Counted from the first letter of the stretch, positions 1 through 5,635 are shown. The stretch is DNA of 5,635 nucleotides from Candidatus Thermokryptus sp. (GCA_028276305.1 JAPYWO010000116.1:1-5635), one strand, 5' to 3'. Notes: generated by a model not told the origin, from the letters alone. Translations and numbers: made by a program.

Positions 1-943
1 ATACATCCACGCCTGGTATTTGCTTAAGTTCCGAACAAAGGAAATCACGCCTTATTTTAAATTCGTTTACCATTTTTCTCACCGGTTCTTGCGGACCCGT
101 TAAAGCCGCAAGTGCTGCTTTTTGAGAAATTGAGCTTGCATTTGAAGTAACCTGTCCTTGAACTTTATTCGCAAGTTTTATTATATCCTCCTTCGCCCCC
201 ATATAACCAATCCTCCAGCCAGTCATCGCATACGCCTTTGAAACTCCGTTCACGGTTATAACTAAATCCTTCAACTCGGGTATTGAAGCCATGCTGAAAT
301 GCTTTTCATCGTAAATTATTTTCTCATAAATTTCGTCCGATATGACAAATATATTCTTTTCGTAAACGACCTCTGCGATTTTTTTTATCTCGTCCTCTGT
401 GTAAACTGCGCCAGTTGGATTTGAAGGCGTGTTAAAAATCAGAGCTTTGGTTTTGCTCGTTATCGCCTCTTTAAGTTGCTCGGGCGTTATTTTAAAATTC
501 GTCGCTATATCCGTTTTCAAGATTATGGGTTTGGCATCAACAAGCGCAACCATTGCTGGATAACTCACCCAATAAGGCGCTGGTATTATAACTTCATCCC
601 CGGGGTTACAAATCGCTTGCAAAGCATTAAAAATTGAATGTTTGGCACCGCTTGAAACAAGTATTTGACTTGGTCTATATTCAATGTTGTTATCACGCTT
701 GAACTTTTCAACAATTGCATTTATAAGTTCAGGTATCCCCTGATTTTGAGTATACTTTGTGAAGTTTTCTTTTATCGCTTGTATAGCTGCTTCTTTTATG
801 TGATCAGGGGTCGGGAAATCTGGCTCACCCGCACTTAAAGAAACGACATCAATACCCTGTGCTTTCATCGTTTTGGCGATTGCAGATATACGCAATGTCT
901 CCGACTCTGGAAGATTTATTATCTTTTCCGATAACCCTGGCAT
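1..943 (-). CDS. PLP-dependent class I aminotransferase (aspartate/prephenate type), partial, 3' end beyond left edge
   Basis: The first 314 codons of a fold-type I, pyridoxal-phosphate aminotransferase run off the left edge. Relatives are close to 390-400 residues, so about 80 C-terminal residues are missing. Visible landmarks: SAGEPDFPTP (37-46) near the substrate site; SSGAKHSIFN (98-107); PAPYWVSYP (121-129), the stacking and phosphate-contact region; NTPSNPTG (171-178) with N175; SDEIY (202-206) with D203 expected to pair with the PLP pyridine nitrogen; and SKAYAMTGWRIGY (235-247), where K236 is the Schiff-base lysine. The pattern matches subgroup Ib aspartate aminotransferases like that of Thermus thermophilus. 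K101 sits where that enzyme has the lysine linked to acidic-substrate recognition. It should transfer amino groups between aspartate and 2-oxoglutarate in the cytoplasm; some relatives also aminate prephenate. ATG 943 is fixed by a TAATG overlap with coaD. Family certain; substrate inferred. Confidence 0.93.
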   Translation of the reverse strand, partial: MPGLSEKIINLPESETLRISAIAKTMKAQGIDVVSLSAGEPDFPTPDHIKEAAIQAIKENFTKYTQNQGIPELINAIVEKFKRDNNIEYRPSQILVSSGAKHSIFNALQAICNPGDEVIIPAPYWVSYPAMVALVDAKPIILKTDIATNFKITPEQLKEAITSKTKALIFNTPSNPTGAVYTEDEIKKIAEVVYEKNIFVISDEIYEKIIYDEKHFSMASIPELKDLVITVNGVSKAYAMTGWRIGYMGAKEDIIKLANKVQGQVTSNASSISQKAALAALTGPQEPVRKMVNEFKIRRDFLCSELKQIPGVDV

Positions 944-1446
944 TATACCTTCCTTCTTAAATTTTGCGTGCTTTTAAATTTTTCCTTCAACATTTTTTCA
1001 ACTATCTTCGGAACGAAATTGCTCACATCACCACCGAAAGAGGCAATCTCACGGACAATCGTTGAGTTCAAATAAGTATACTTTTCGTGTGGGACGAGAA
1101 AAACCGTTGTTATGTCGCATATTTTGCGGTTCATCAATGCCATTTGAAATTCATATTCAAAGTCGGACACAGCTCTCAAGCCCCTTATTATAGCAACTGC
1201 GCCCTTCATCCGAGCATAATCCACAAGAAGCCCATCAAAGCTATCAACCTCAACATTGTCAAATTTCTTAACCACCTCTTTTATCATCTTGACCCTTTCC
1301 TCAACCGTGAAAAGTGGAGTTTTAGCGACATTTTTTGCAACTGTAACTATAACCTTGTCAAACAACCTTGATGCTCGCTCTATAACATCAATATGTCCAT
1401 TCGTTATCGGATCAAATGTCCCCGGATAAATTGCGATTCTTTTCAT
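943..1446 (-). CDS. coaD: Phosphopantetheine adenylyltransferase (CoaD)
   Basis: A complete protein of 167 residues, close to the usual 160-165. It transfers AMP from ATP to 4'-phosphopantetheine to give dephospho-CoA, the penultimate step of coenzyme A synthesis, in the cytoplasm. Nucleotidyltransferase landmarks are all present: YPGTFDPITNGH (7-18), with the nucleotide-binding TNGH ending at H18; K42 after the second strand; the IIRGLRAVSDFEYE block (86-99), with R88 and R91; and a C-terminal phosphate-binding loop, YTYLNSTIVRE (123-133). That loop is a variant of the common ISS[ST] form, with Leu-Asn replacing Ile-Ser but the final Ser-Thr kept. The basic tail after residue 155 (KFKSTQNLRRKV) goes beyond the core and also encodes the SD of the next gene. 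ATG 1446 has a good SD and begins exactly at the conserved first strand. The gene follows rsmD by 6 bases and shares one base with the aminotransferase start. Very secure. Confidence 0.98.
   Translation of the reverse strand: MKRIAIYPGTFDPITNGHIDVIERASRLFDKVIVTVAKNVAKTPLFTVEERVKMIKEVVKKFDNVEVDSFDGLLVDYARMKGAVAIIRGLRAVSDFEYEFQMALMNRKICDITTVFLVPHEKYTYLNSTIVREIASFGGDVSNFVPKIVEKMLKEKFKSTQNLRRKV
948..958 (-). promoter_or_regulatory. Shine-Dalgarno of the aminotransferase, inside the end of coaD
   Basis: The minus strand reads AAGAAGGAAGG, then TATA, then ATG. This purine-rich site lies in the last coaD codons and, with the TAATG stop/start overlap, supports coupled translation and the chosen aminotransferase start. 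Confidence 0.75.
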
Positions 1447-1452
1447 CGCGGG

Positions 1453-1461
1453 TCACCTTTT
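1453..1461 (-). promoter_or_regulatory. Shine-Dalgarno of coaD containing the rsmD stop codon
   Basis: The minus strand reads AAAAGGTGA, then six bases, then the coaD ATG. The TGA closing the SD is also the rsmD stop codon, so ribosomes finishing rsmD sit on the coaD initiation site. This suggests translational coupling. Confidence 0.75.
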
Positions 1462-2007
1462 ATGTTTAAAAATTGTAATAGCCGTTTTTCCAAAATCACG
1501 CCTTGTTTCAATTGCAAAATTGATCATATCCTCAACAAAAACAATCCCCGAATCGTGTTCAAGGACGAAAAAACCAATTTCACTTAACAACTTCCTCTTC
1601 CAAATTTTATCCACAAGCTTATCAACATGTGGATACATATATGGCGGGTCAGCGAAAATCAAATCAAACTCAATATCAGCATAATCAATAAAATTCAAAG
1701 CGTCGTCTTTAATTAAAACAACTTTGTCAACACAACCGAGATTTTGCGCATTCATTTTTATTATTTCCATCGCTCTATGATTATTATCAACGAAATAAAC
1801 CCTTTCAGCTCCTCTGCTTATCGCTTCAAACCCAAGAGCTCCTGTGCCAGCGAATAGATCAAGGACGACGAAATTTTCAAATTCTACTCTGCTTGAAAGT
1901 ATATTAAAAATCGTCTCCTTAACTCTATCAGCCGTTGGTCTTATATTTTCTCCCCTTGGTAACTTTATCAAACGCCCCTTATATTTTCCCGAAATTATCC
2001 TGACCAC
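1453..2007 (-). CDS. rsmD: 16S rRNA (guanine(966)-N(2))-methyltransferase RsmD
   Basis: A complete protein of 184 residues, the normal size. It is an AdoMet-dependent enzyme that methylates N2 of G966 (E. coli numbering) in helix 31 of 16S rRNA, in the small-subunit head. Landmarks: the N-terminal RIISGKYKGR (3-12) and RPTADRVKETIFNIL (23-37), typical of RsmD; motif I VLDLFAGTGALGFEAISRG (48-66), the AdoMet-binding glycine loop; an acidic strand-2 end at VD74; D101/D102 near the adenine site; the catalytic motif IV DPPY (120-123); and the closing RRDFGKTAITIF (169-180). The start is GTG at 2007. It places RIIS at residue 3, as in relatives, and is preceded by GAGG with a 5-base spacer. The first 13 bases overlap the end of the PilM-like gene, so translation is probably coupled. 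It is often found next to coaD, as here. Very secure. Confidence 0.97.
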   Translation of the reverse strand: MVRIISGKYKGRLIKLPRGENIRPTADRVKETIFNILSSRVEFENFVVLDLFAGTGALGFEAISRGAERVYFVDNNHRAMEIIKMNAQNLGCVDKVVLIKDDALNFIDYADIEFDLIFADPPYMYPHVDKLVDKIWKRKLLSEIGFFVLEHDSGIVFVEDMINFAIETRRDFGKTAITIFKHKR

Positions 2008-2873
2008 AGCATCCTCAACATAAGTCCTATATTGGGTGCAAACTCCGGAACGAGCCTGGGCTCAACCTTCACATCAAGAAACAAACCAGTGTCAATCGGA
2101 TTTAAGACCGAAAATTTCTCTCCAAGCAAACTGCGGATGAAATTGAGAAAGTTCAAATCAAACTTTCCATAAAAAACAAATTTCTCAAAGCCAGCGGATA
2201 TATTATCGTTTATCAACTTCACCACAAAATACATCAGGTCTGATTCGCCTCCGATGATAAAGTAAAAATAATTGCGAAACTCGTAATTCTTAAAAACGCT
2301 CACATCAATTCTCGCAGGTTTGACACCTATCAAGATGAAATCGCGATAAAAATACCTTGACCTTATCGGGCTGATCCTCTCCCTGAGGCAATTTTCACTT
2401 GCAAAATGATCAATGTCAATTATGCTGATTTTCAATTTTAATCTCTCAGCAATTGCTTTTATAAAAGAAATCATCTCTCTTCTAACTCCAACAAGCAACG
2501 CTTTACTAAGATTACCGTCGCCAAATTTATATCCTCTCACTGTAAATTTGTGCCCTGACTCGCCCGGGAAATATTGAGACACCTCCCAAAGTAAATGCTC
2601 ATTTAATTCTTGATCGGAAAGATTATCATCAACGGGTATAACATTTAAAAAAGCGAAATTTGAGTCAATGCAAAAAGAAATTCTCGTGAGCTTTTCGTTG
2701 ATGCGAATTGAAGACGAAATAAAAGAAACTACCGAATCAACTTCCTCGTGTGAAAGCGAGTTGATGCTTAAATCTGCGCTGAAGAAGTTTTTTAAAATTA
2801 ACTTTTTTGAAAGTTCCTCTGCCTCTGCTACATCAACTTTATCCTTATTTAATCTAACGGAGATAAAAATCAT
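1995..2873 (-). CDS. PilM-like (actin-fold type IV pilus assembly family) protein, diverged
   Basis: A complete protein of 292 residues with no signal peptide or membrane segment, so it is expected in the cytoplasm or on the inner face of the inner membrane. Resemblance to PilM is in layout. After a basic/acidic N-terminal part comes IPVDDNLSDQEL (79-90) and HLLWEVSQYFP (93-103), matching the PilM stretch where a Pro-containing strand leads to a helix ending in '.P'. ALLVGVRREMISFIKAIAE (125-143) followed by IDIDHFASENCLR (152-164) matches the next strand-helix and the 'vD...A' segment. The C-terminus FAPNIGLMLR (278-287) matches the family's closing 'GLALR'. PilM normally binds ATP and recruits PilN under the pilus platform. 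Here the expected glycine/aspartate phosphate loops at 3-12 and 179-190, and the adenosine loop near 233-237, are not recognisable, so ATP binding is doubtful. Its start abuts the pseudopilin stop (TAAATG), suggesting joint function. Family call moderate; role inferred. Confidence 0.68.
   Translation of the reverse strand: MIFISVRLNKDKVDVAEAEELSKKLILKNFFSADLSINSLSHEEVDSVVSFISSSIRINEKLTRISFCIDSNFAFLNVIPVDDNLSDQELNEHLLWEVSQYFPGESGHKFTVRGYKFGDGNLSKALLVGVRREMISFIKAIAERLKLKISIIDIDHFASENCLRERISPIRSRYFYRDFILIGVKPARIDVSVFKNYEFRNYFYFIIGGESDLMYFVVKLINDNISAGFEKFVFYGKFDLNFLNFIRSLLGEKFSVLNPIDTGLFLDVKVEPRLVPEFAPNIGLMLRMLWSG
2013..2016 (-). promoter_or_regulatory. Shine-Dalgarno deciding the GTG start of rsmD
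   Basis: The minus strand reads GAGG, ATGCT, GTG. The site lies within the end of the upstream PilM-like frame. Together with the family N-terminus it supports GTG 2007; I see no ATG in that frame that fits better. Confidence 0.55.
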
Positions 2874-3314
2874 TTACTCCCAAGACACTTTATTCACATC
2901 CTCCGGTTTATCTTTTGAACCGACGAATCCGTGACCAACTGGGCACTCAAGCCAATAGTATTTCCCTGCCGAGTCAGCACCGAAAATATAAAATGTTTGT
3001 GCTTTTGGACAACGACGCAGTGAATCGGGATTAAATTTTTCAGAAGTAGTTGAAAAGAAAAGCGAGTCAGGAAGATTTTTTGCCTTGATGAATGCAATTA
3101 ACGAATCAATATTGCCTGTGTACTTGCCGTATTCGTCAAAATATCTGAGCTCCGCCTGTCTTATGTTTTTCATTCTGAAACGGCAAATCTTTTTTAGTTC
3201 CTCCTCGGCTCTTATCTTCATCGCCGGGTCATAAATCGTATAAACGAGAACAACCGTTAAAACAACGATTAAAATCTCAAGCAAGATTGAGCCCTTCGCT
3301 TTTGCCTGTGCCAT
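2874..3314 (-). CDS. Pseudopilin-like protein with type IV prepilin N-terminus
   Basis: A complete protein of 146 residues. The N-terminus MAQAKAKG|SILLEILIVVLT has a short, basic 8-residue leader ending in Gly, a hydrophobic helix (9-28), and Glu at mature position 5 (E13). This is the class III prepilin signature cut by PilD/GspO-type peptidases. After the membrane helix, residues 33-80 form a charged amphipathic helix region (MKNIRQAELRYFDEYGKY), as in GspG/PilA-like pseudopilins. The globular C-terminal part carries two Cys-Pro motifs, RCP at 101-103 and ECPVGHG at 123-129, which might form a disulfide or metal site. It is expected in the inner membrane with the globular end in the periplasm, after processing. 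AAGGAGG four bases upstream fixes the ATG. No peptidase, assembly ATPase or platform gene is in view. Pseudopilin class is well supported; which machine it serves (uptake pilus, T2SS or other) is unknown. Confidence 0.85.
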   Translation of the reverse strand: MAQAKAKGSILLEILIVVLTVVLVYTIYDPAMKIRAEEELKKICRFRMKNIRQAELRYFDEYGKYTGNIDSLIAFIKAKNLPDSLFFSTTSEKFNPDSLRRCPKAQTFYIFGADSAGKYYWLECPVGHGFVGSKDKPEDVNKVSWE

Positions 3315-3317
3315 TTA

Positions 3318-3325
3318 ACCTCCTT
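3318..3325 (-). promoter_or_regulatory. Strong Shine-Dalgarno of the pseudopilin
   Basis: The minus strand reads AAGGAGGT, then TAA, then ATG. It is the best SD match in the window, in the 16-base gap after the ComEA-like gene. It suggests high translation of this gene relative to its neighbours. Confidence 0.8.
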
Positions 3326-3330
3326 AATTT

Positions 3331-3780
3331 TTAGTTTGTTTTTAAATATCTTTTTATTTTCTCAAACTTCTTTTGCCCTATCCCTTTAACATTCATTATG
3401 TCCTCAATCCTCTTGAAATCGCCATAGAGTTTCCTGTACTGTATTATCCTCTCTGCCGTTTGCTCACCAATGCCTGGAAGCTTCATCAATTCCTCTTTTG
3501 TCGCAGTATTTATATTAACTTTAAAAGTTGAAGCATCAGTTACGCTATCAGCGTCTTTTGAAACTTTAACATACTTTTCAATTTCCGCTGACCTCTTTTC
3601 AAACTCGGAATCAAAAACAGAGTAATCAAACTTGTTAGATGTCGCCTCGTTAACGACATCTCCACGCAAAAACTTGATCAACAACCCGGATACAAAAGCG
3701 ATTATCAGAAACCAAAAAACAACGCTCTCCGATTTCGTCAAGCCAATCGCATCGTTTATTTTTTTTAAAAAAGATTTCAT
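3331..3780 (-). CDS. ComEA-family membrane-anchored helix-hairpin-helix protein
   Basis: A complete protein of 149 residues. A basic N-terminal stretch (MKSFLKKIND...) is followed by a single membrane helix, about 19-38 (SVVFWFLIIAFVSGLLIKFL). Next comes a charged linker (40-85) and a C-terminal pair of HhH motifs. The domain opens with VNINTATKEELMKLPGIG (88-105), the diagnostic ComEA signature. The first HhH centres on LPGIGEQTAERII and the second on VKGIGQKKFEKIKRYL (131-146). HhH pairs bind double-stranded DNA without sequence preference. In competent bacteria ComEA holds incoming DNA outside the inner membrane and hands it to ComEC. Charge distribution predicts N-in, with the HhH domain in the periplasm. 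It lies 50 bases after dnaJ, with a poor SD (GAAGTTGAA before ATG), and 16 bases before the pseudopilin, which fits a DNA-uptake role. HhH family secure; the uptake role is inferred, since many ComEA-like proteins are uncharacterised. Confidence 0.9.
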   Translation of the reverse strand: MKSFLKKINDAIGLTKSESVVFWFLIIAFVSGLLIKFLRGDVVNEATSNKFDYSVFDSEFEKRSAEIEKYVKVSKDADSVTDASTFKVNINTATKEELMKLPGIGEQTAERIIQYRKLYGDFKRIEDIMNVKGIGQKKFEKIKRYLKTN

Positions 3781-3830
3781 TTCAACTTCATTTTAACTTT
3801 TCACAAATTTAAAAAACGGATGCAATTAAA

Positions 3831-4967
3831 TCAACCTGAAAGCCCGCGCTTTTTTAACTCCTCAGCGTCAGGTTTTATGTTCTTTCCTTCTTTAAGAAGT
3901 TTCTGGAGCAATTCTTTTTCAAGAGCGTTGACCTTATCCGGAACCCAAATGTCAACTTTAACGATAAAATCGCCCCTCACATTTTTATCAACGGATGGTA
4001 GTCCTTTCCCTTTAAATCTTATCTCTTTCCCCGGTTTTGTCCCGGGTTCAACTTTAACTTTAATTTTTCCATAAAGGGATGGCACTTCAACTTCCGTTCC
4101 AAGCACAGCTTCTGGATAACTGATCAAAAGCGTGTAATAGACATCGTTTCCATTTCTTTCAAAAAATGGATGCGCTTCCTCTTCAATCACAACGATCAAA
4201 TCGCCAGGGGTTCCTCCTCTTATTCCAGCGTCACCATAACCTCTGACGGTTAAATAATTCCCTTCCCTTACACCAGCTGGAATATCAACTTCAACGACGC
4301 TTTCGCCATAGACCCTTCCTTCACCACCGCAGACATTACACGGCTCTTTTATAACTTTCCCCTCACCGCCACAATTTGGACAAGTTGTGATTGTGACCAT
4401 TTGACCGAAGAAAGATTTACGAACTTGTCTAACCTCACCAATGCCATTGCAAACGCTACAGGTTGAATATCCACCTTTTGATCTTGCCCCCGTACCACCA
4501 CATTCAGGACAAGTTTTAAAATGCTTTATCTTCAACTTTTTTCTAACCCCGGTAGCGATTTCCTCAAGTGTAAGCTTGAGTTTCAATTTTCTATCTGAAC
4601 CAGGTATGCCCCTTTGAGTTTTTCTCGTTTGTGTTCTCGTTCCAAAGAAATCATCAAAGAGTCCGCCACCAAAAGAATCAAATATATCTCTGAAAACATC
4701 AAATATATCACGAACATCGGTGAAATGAATATAATCGCTTTCGCTTATCCCAGAGTGTCCATACATGTCATATCTTCTTCGTTTCTCAGGGTCGCTTAAA
4801 ATTTGATACGCTTCGGTGATTTCCTTGAACTTTTCCTCGGCTTCTTTGTTTCCGGGGTTTCTATCGGGGTGGTATTCCATGGCGAGTTTTCTATATGCTC
4901 TCTTTATCTCGTCAAGTGTTGCATCTCGCGAAACGCCAAGTATCTCATAATAATCCTTCTTAGCCAT
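3831..4967 (-). CDS. dnaJ: Chaperone protein DnaJ (Hsp40, type I)
   Basis: A complete type I DnaJ, 378 residues from ATG 4967 (a GTG one codon earlier at 4970 would give 379). [12 protein letters not shown] matches the family start exactly, so the ATG is preferred. It stimulates DnaK ATP hydrolysis and delivers unfolded clients in the cytoplasm. In order: J-domain (3-70) with HPD at 33-35; a short Gly/Phe segment, [11 protein letters not shown], preceded by an acidic-aromatic stretch ([13 protein letters not shown]); a zinc-binding domain with four CxxCxGxG repeats, CPECGGTG (153-160), CSVCNGIG (170-177), CPNCGGEG (196-203) and CNVCGGEG (210-217); then the beta-rich client-binding C-terminal domains ([13 protein letters not shown] onwards, [13 protein letters not shown] at 266-278). 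All eight zinc cysteines are present. The GF region is short and Gly-poor compared with E. coli. I see no SD before the start. It follows grpE across a hairpin. Identity certain. Confidence 0.98.
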   Translation of the reverse strand: MAKKDYYEILGVSRDATLDEIKRAYRKLAMEYHPDRNPGNKEAEEKFKEITEAYQILSDPEKRRRYDMYGHSGISESDYIHFTDVRDIFDVFRDIFDSFGGGLFDDFFGTRTQTRKTQRGIPGSDRKLKLKLTLEEIATGVRKKLKIKHFKTCPECGGTGARSKGGYSTCSVCNGIGEVRQVRKSFFGQMVTITTCPNCGGEGKVIKEPCNVCGGEGRVYGESVVEVDIPAGVREGNYLTVRGYGDAGIRGGTPGDLIVVIEEEAHPFFERNGNDVYYTLLISYPEAVLGTEVEVPSLYGKIKVKVEPGTKPGKEIRFKGKGLPSVDKNVRGDFIVKVDIWVPDKVNALEKELLQKLLKEGKNIKPDAEELKKRGLSG

Positions 4968-4986
4968 CACAATGAAATTTTAATTT

Positions 4987-5039
4987 AAAAAAGATAAAAC
5001 CCCAGGGAGGCATGTTTTTTAAGCCTCCCCCCTGTGGTC
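4987..5039 (-). terminator. Terminator-like hairpin at the grpE stop, between grpE and dnaJ
   Basis: Read on the minus strand, GGGAGGC (5029-5023) pairs perfectly with GCCTCCC (5011-5005) around an 11-base loop. The stem can extend past a 3-base GGG bulge (5032-5030) with CA:TG, one mismatch, then CC:GG and A:T, to about 5038:4999. The 3' side runs directly into TTTATC and TTTTTT (to 4987). That is the layout of an intrinsic terminator. The upstream arm lies in the last grpE codons and the grpE TAA lies in the loop. It may be an attenuator that lowers dnaJ relative to grpE, or a 3' end stabilising hairpin. No energy calculation was made. Confidence 0.7.
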
Positions 5040-5612
5040 GTCGCTGAAGTTAGTTTTTAAATCATCCCTCTTATCCTCTGTGACTTGCTTCTCAACAGGA
5101 CTAGAAACAATTACCTTCGCATGGCGCAATACTTTATCGTAATACATATATCCACGCTCAACCTCATCAATTACCGTATCGGGCGGGACATCATCCCTTG
5201 GGATTCTAAGCAACGCCTCGTGATAGTAAAAATCAAACGGTTTTCCAACGGATTCAAACGGTTTTACACCGTGAGATTCAAGGACTTTCATCAATTTTGA
5301 ATATATCATCTTAACACCTTGATAAAACGAATCAAAGTCGGGTTTCTCCTTTCCGCTTGCGAGCGAGCGTTCAAGGTCATCAACTATCGGCAAAATTTCA
5401 AGGAAAAGTTTTTCATTGGCATATTTAACCGCATTTGAAAAGTCCGCCTCAAGACGCTTTTTGTAATTTTCAAATTCAGCAACTTTCCTCAACAATTTAT
5501 CTTTGTATTCTTCAACCTCTTTGCGCAAATTTTCAACCTCCGCTTTAAGAACATCTATCTCCGACTGCGTCGTCTCCTCAACTTTTTCATTTACCTTTTC
5601 CTCATTAGCCAT
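5019..5612 (-). CDS. grpE: Nucleotide exchange factor GrpE
   Basis: A complete protein of 197 residues, the usual size. GrpE releases ADP from DnaK so the chaperone can let go of its client and rebind ATP; it acts as a cytoplasmic dimer. Residues 1-17 are a charged, disordered tail. Then comes a long coiled-coil helix, about 18-85, with heptads around IDVLKAEVENLRKEVEEYKD and the family stretch RKVAEFENYKKRLE (42-55). ILPIVDDLERSLA (73-85) is the dimer four-helix region; GVKMIYSKLMKVLESHGVKP (99-118) precedes the wing. The C-terminal beta wing holds FDFYYHEALLRIP (126-138) and VERGYMYYDKVLRHAKVIVS (151-170), the GrpE signature. A polar tail of about 25 residues follows. ATG 5612 gives the standard N-terminus; AAAAGG lies only 2 bases upstream, an unusually short spacing. 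The last codons form half of the hairpin at the gene end. The upstream partner lies outside the window (hrcA or dnaK would be usual). Identity certain. Confidence 0.98.
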   Translation of the reverse strand: MANEEKVNEKVEETTQSEIDVLKAEVENLRKEVEEYKDKLLRKVAEFENYKKRLEADFSNAVKYANEKLFLEILPIVDDLERSLASGKEKPDFDSFYQGVKMIYSKLMKVLESHGVKPFESVGKPFDFYYHEALLRIPRDDVPPDTVIDEVERGYMYYDKVLRHAKVIVSSPVEKQVTEDKRDDLKTNFSDDHRGEA

Positions 5613-5635
5613 CGCCTTTTCGTTTTCATCCTTTA

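Noticed and set aside
1087..1371. Plus-strand open frame of 94 codons inside coaD
   Set aside because: It lies fully antisense to a well-conserved enzyme, has no recognisable domain, and its residue mix is that of a reverse-frame shadow. The same reasoning applies to plus-strand frames at 1393-1587, 2668-2934, 3820-4074, 4614-4799, 4803-4988 and 5085-5300.
2894..3097. Second minus-strand frame of 67 codons inside the pseudopilin gene
   Set aside because: It is an alternative frame within a gene whose N-terminal signal and SD are convincing; no start signal or domain of its own is visible.
3777..3791. Four-codon frame (ATGAAGTTGAAATGA) whose TGA overlaps the ComEA-like ATG
   Set aside because: It could be a coupling leader peptide, but such short frames are expected by chance in AT-rich DNA and the preceding SD (GAAAAG) is weak.
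3781..3830. Possible promoter or terminator between dnaJ and the ComEA-like gene
   Set aside because: The 50 bases are AT-rich, but I found no pair of -35/-10 boxes at workable spacing, no Bacteroidota-type TTTG/TAnnTTTG pair, and no GC-rich hairpin.
4968..4970. GTG at 4970 as the dnaJ start
   Set aside because: The adjacent ATG at 4967 gives the standard [13 protein letters not shown]-terminus; the GTG adds one extra residue without any supporting SD.
5613..5635. End of an upstream gene such as hrcA, or a short leader frame starting ATGAAAACG, before grpE
   Set aside because: Only 23 bases are available. Stops occur in more than one frame, and nothing identifies a gene. No CIRCE operator (TTAGCACTC-N9-GAGTGCTAA) is visible here or before dnaJ.

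Overview
This AT-rich window is wall-to-wall coding on the minus strand. Eight genes run in one direction, from the right edge to the left edge. In transcription order they are grpE, dnaJ, a membrane-anchored ComEA-type helix-hairpin-helix (HhH) protein, a small pseudopilin, a diverged PilM-like protein, rsmD, coaD and a class I aminotransferase cut by the left edge. Nothing on the plus strand looks real. I see no RNA gene, mobile element, CRISPR array or large repeat.

The organism is a bacterium. The gene mix, AT-rich Lys/Ile/Phe/Glu-heavy proteins and class Ib aminotransferase would fit the Fibrobacterota-Chlorobi-Bacteroidota side of the tree (Ignavibacteria or Kryptonia-like), possibly a thermophile. 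This is a guess from protein style, not a demonstrated placement. Envelope-spanning pilus-type components suggest a diderm.

Right part (3831-5612): grpE and dnaJ form the co-chaperone pair that serves DnaK. They are separated by 51 bases up to the dnaJ ATG, and those bases hold a strong terminator-like hairpin whose upstream arm lies inside the last grpE codons. Middle part (1995-3780): three genes of envelope or competence flavour. They are a one-TM ComEA-like DNA-binding protein, a pseudopilin with a short leader and conserved Glu at mature position 5, and a PilM-like actin-fold protein whose nucleotide-binding motifs look degenerate. Left part (1-2007): rsmD, coaD and an aspartate/prephenate-type aminotransferase.

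From the pseudopilin leftwards the genes are packed for translational coupling. TAA abuts ATG at 2873/2874, rsmD overlaps its upstream gene by 13 bases with a GTG start, the coaD Shine-Dalgarno (SD) contains the rsmD stop, and coaD and the aminotransferase share one base (TAATG). The likeliest reading is a single transcription unit from the ComEA-like gene to the aminotransferase, joining a DNA-uptake/pilus-like trio to housekeeping genes. The most interesting points are the hairpin between grpE and dnaJ and the orphan pseudopilin/PilM-like pair.
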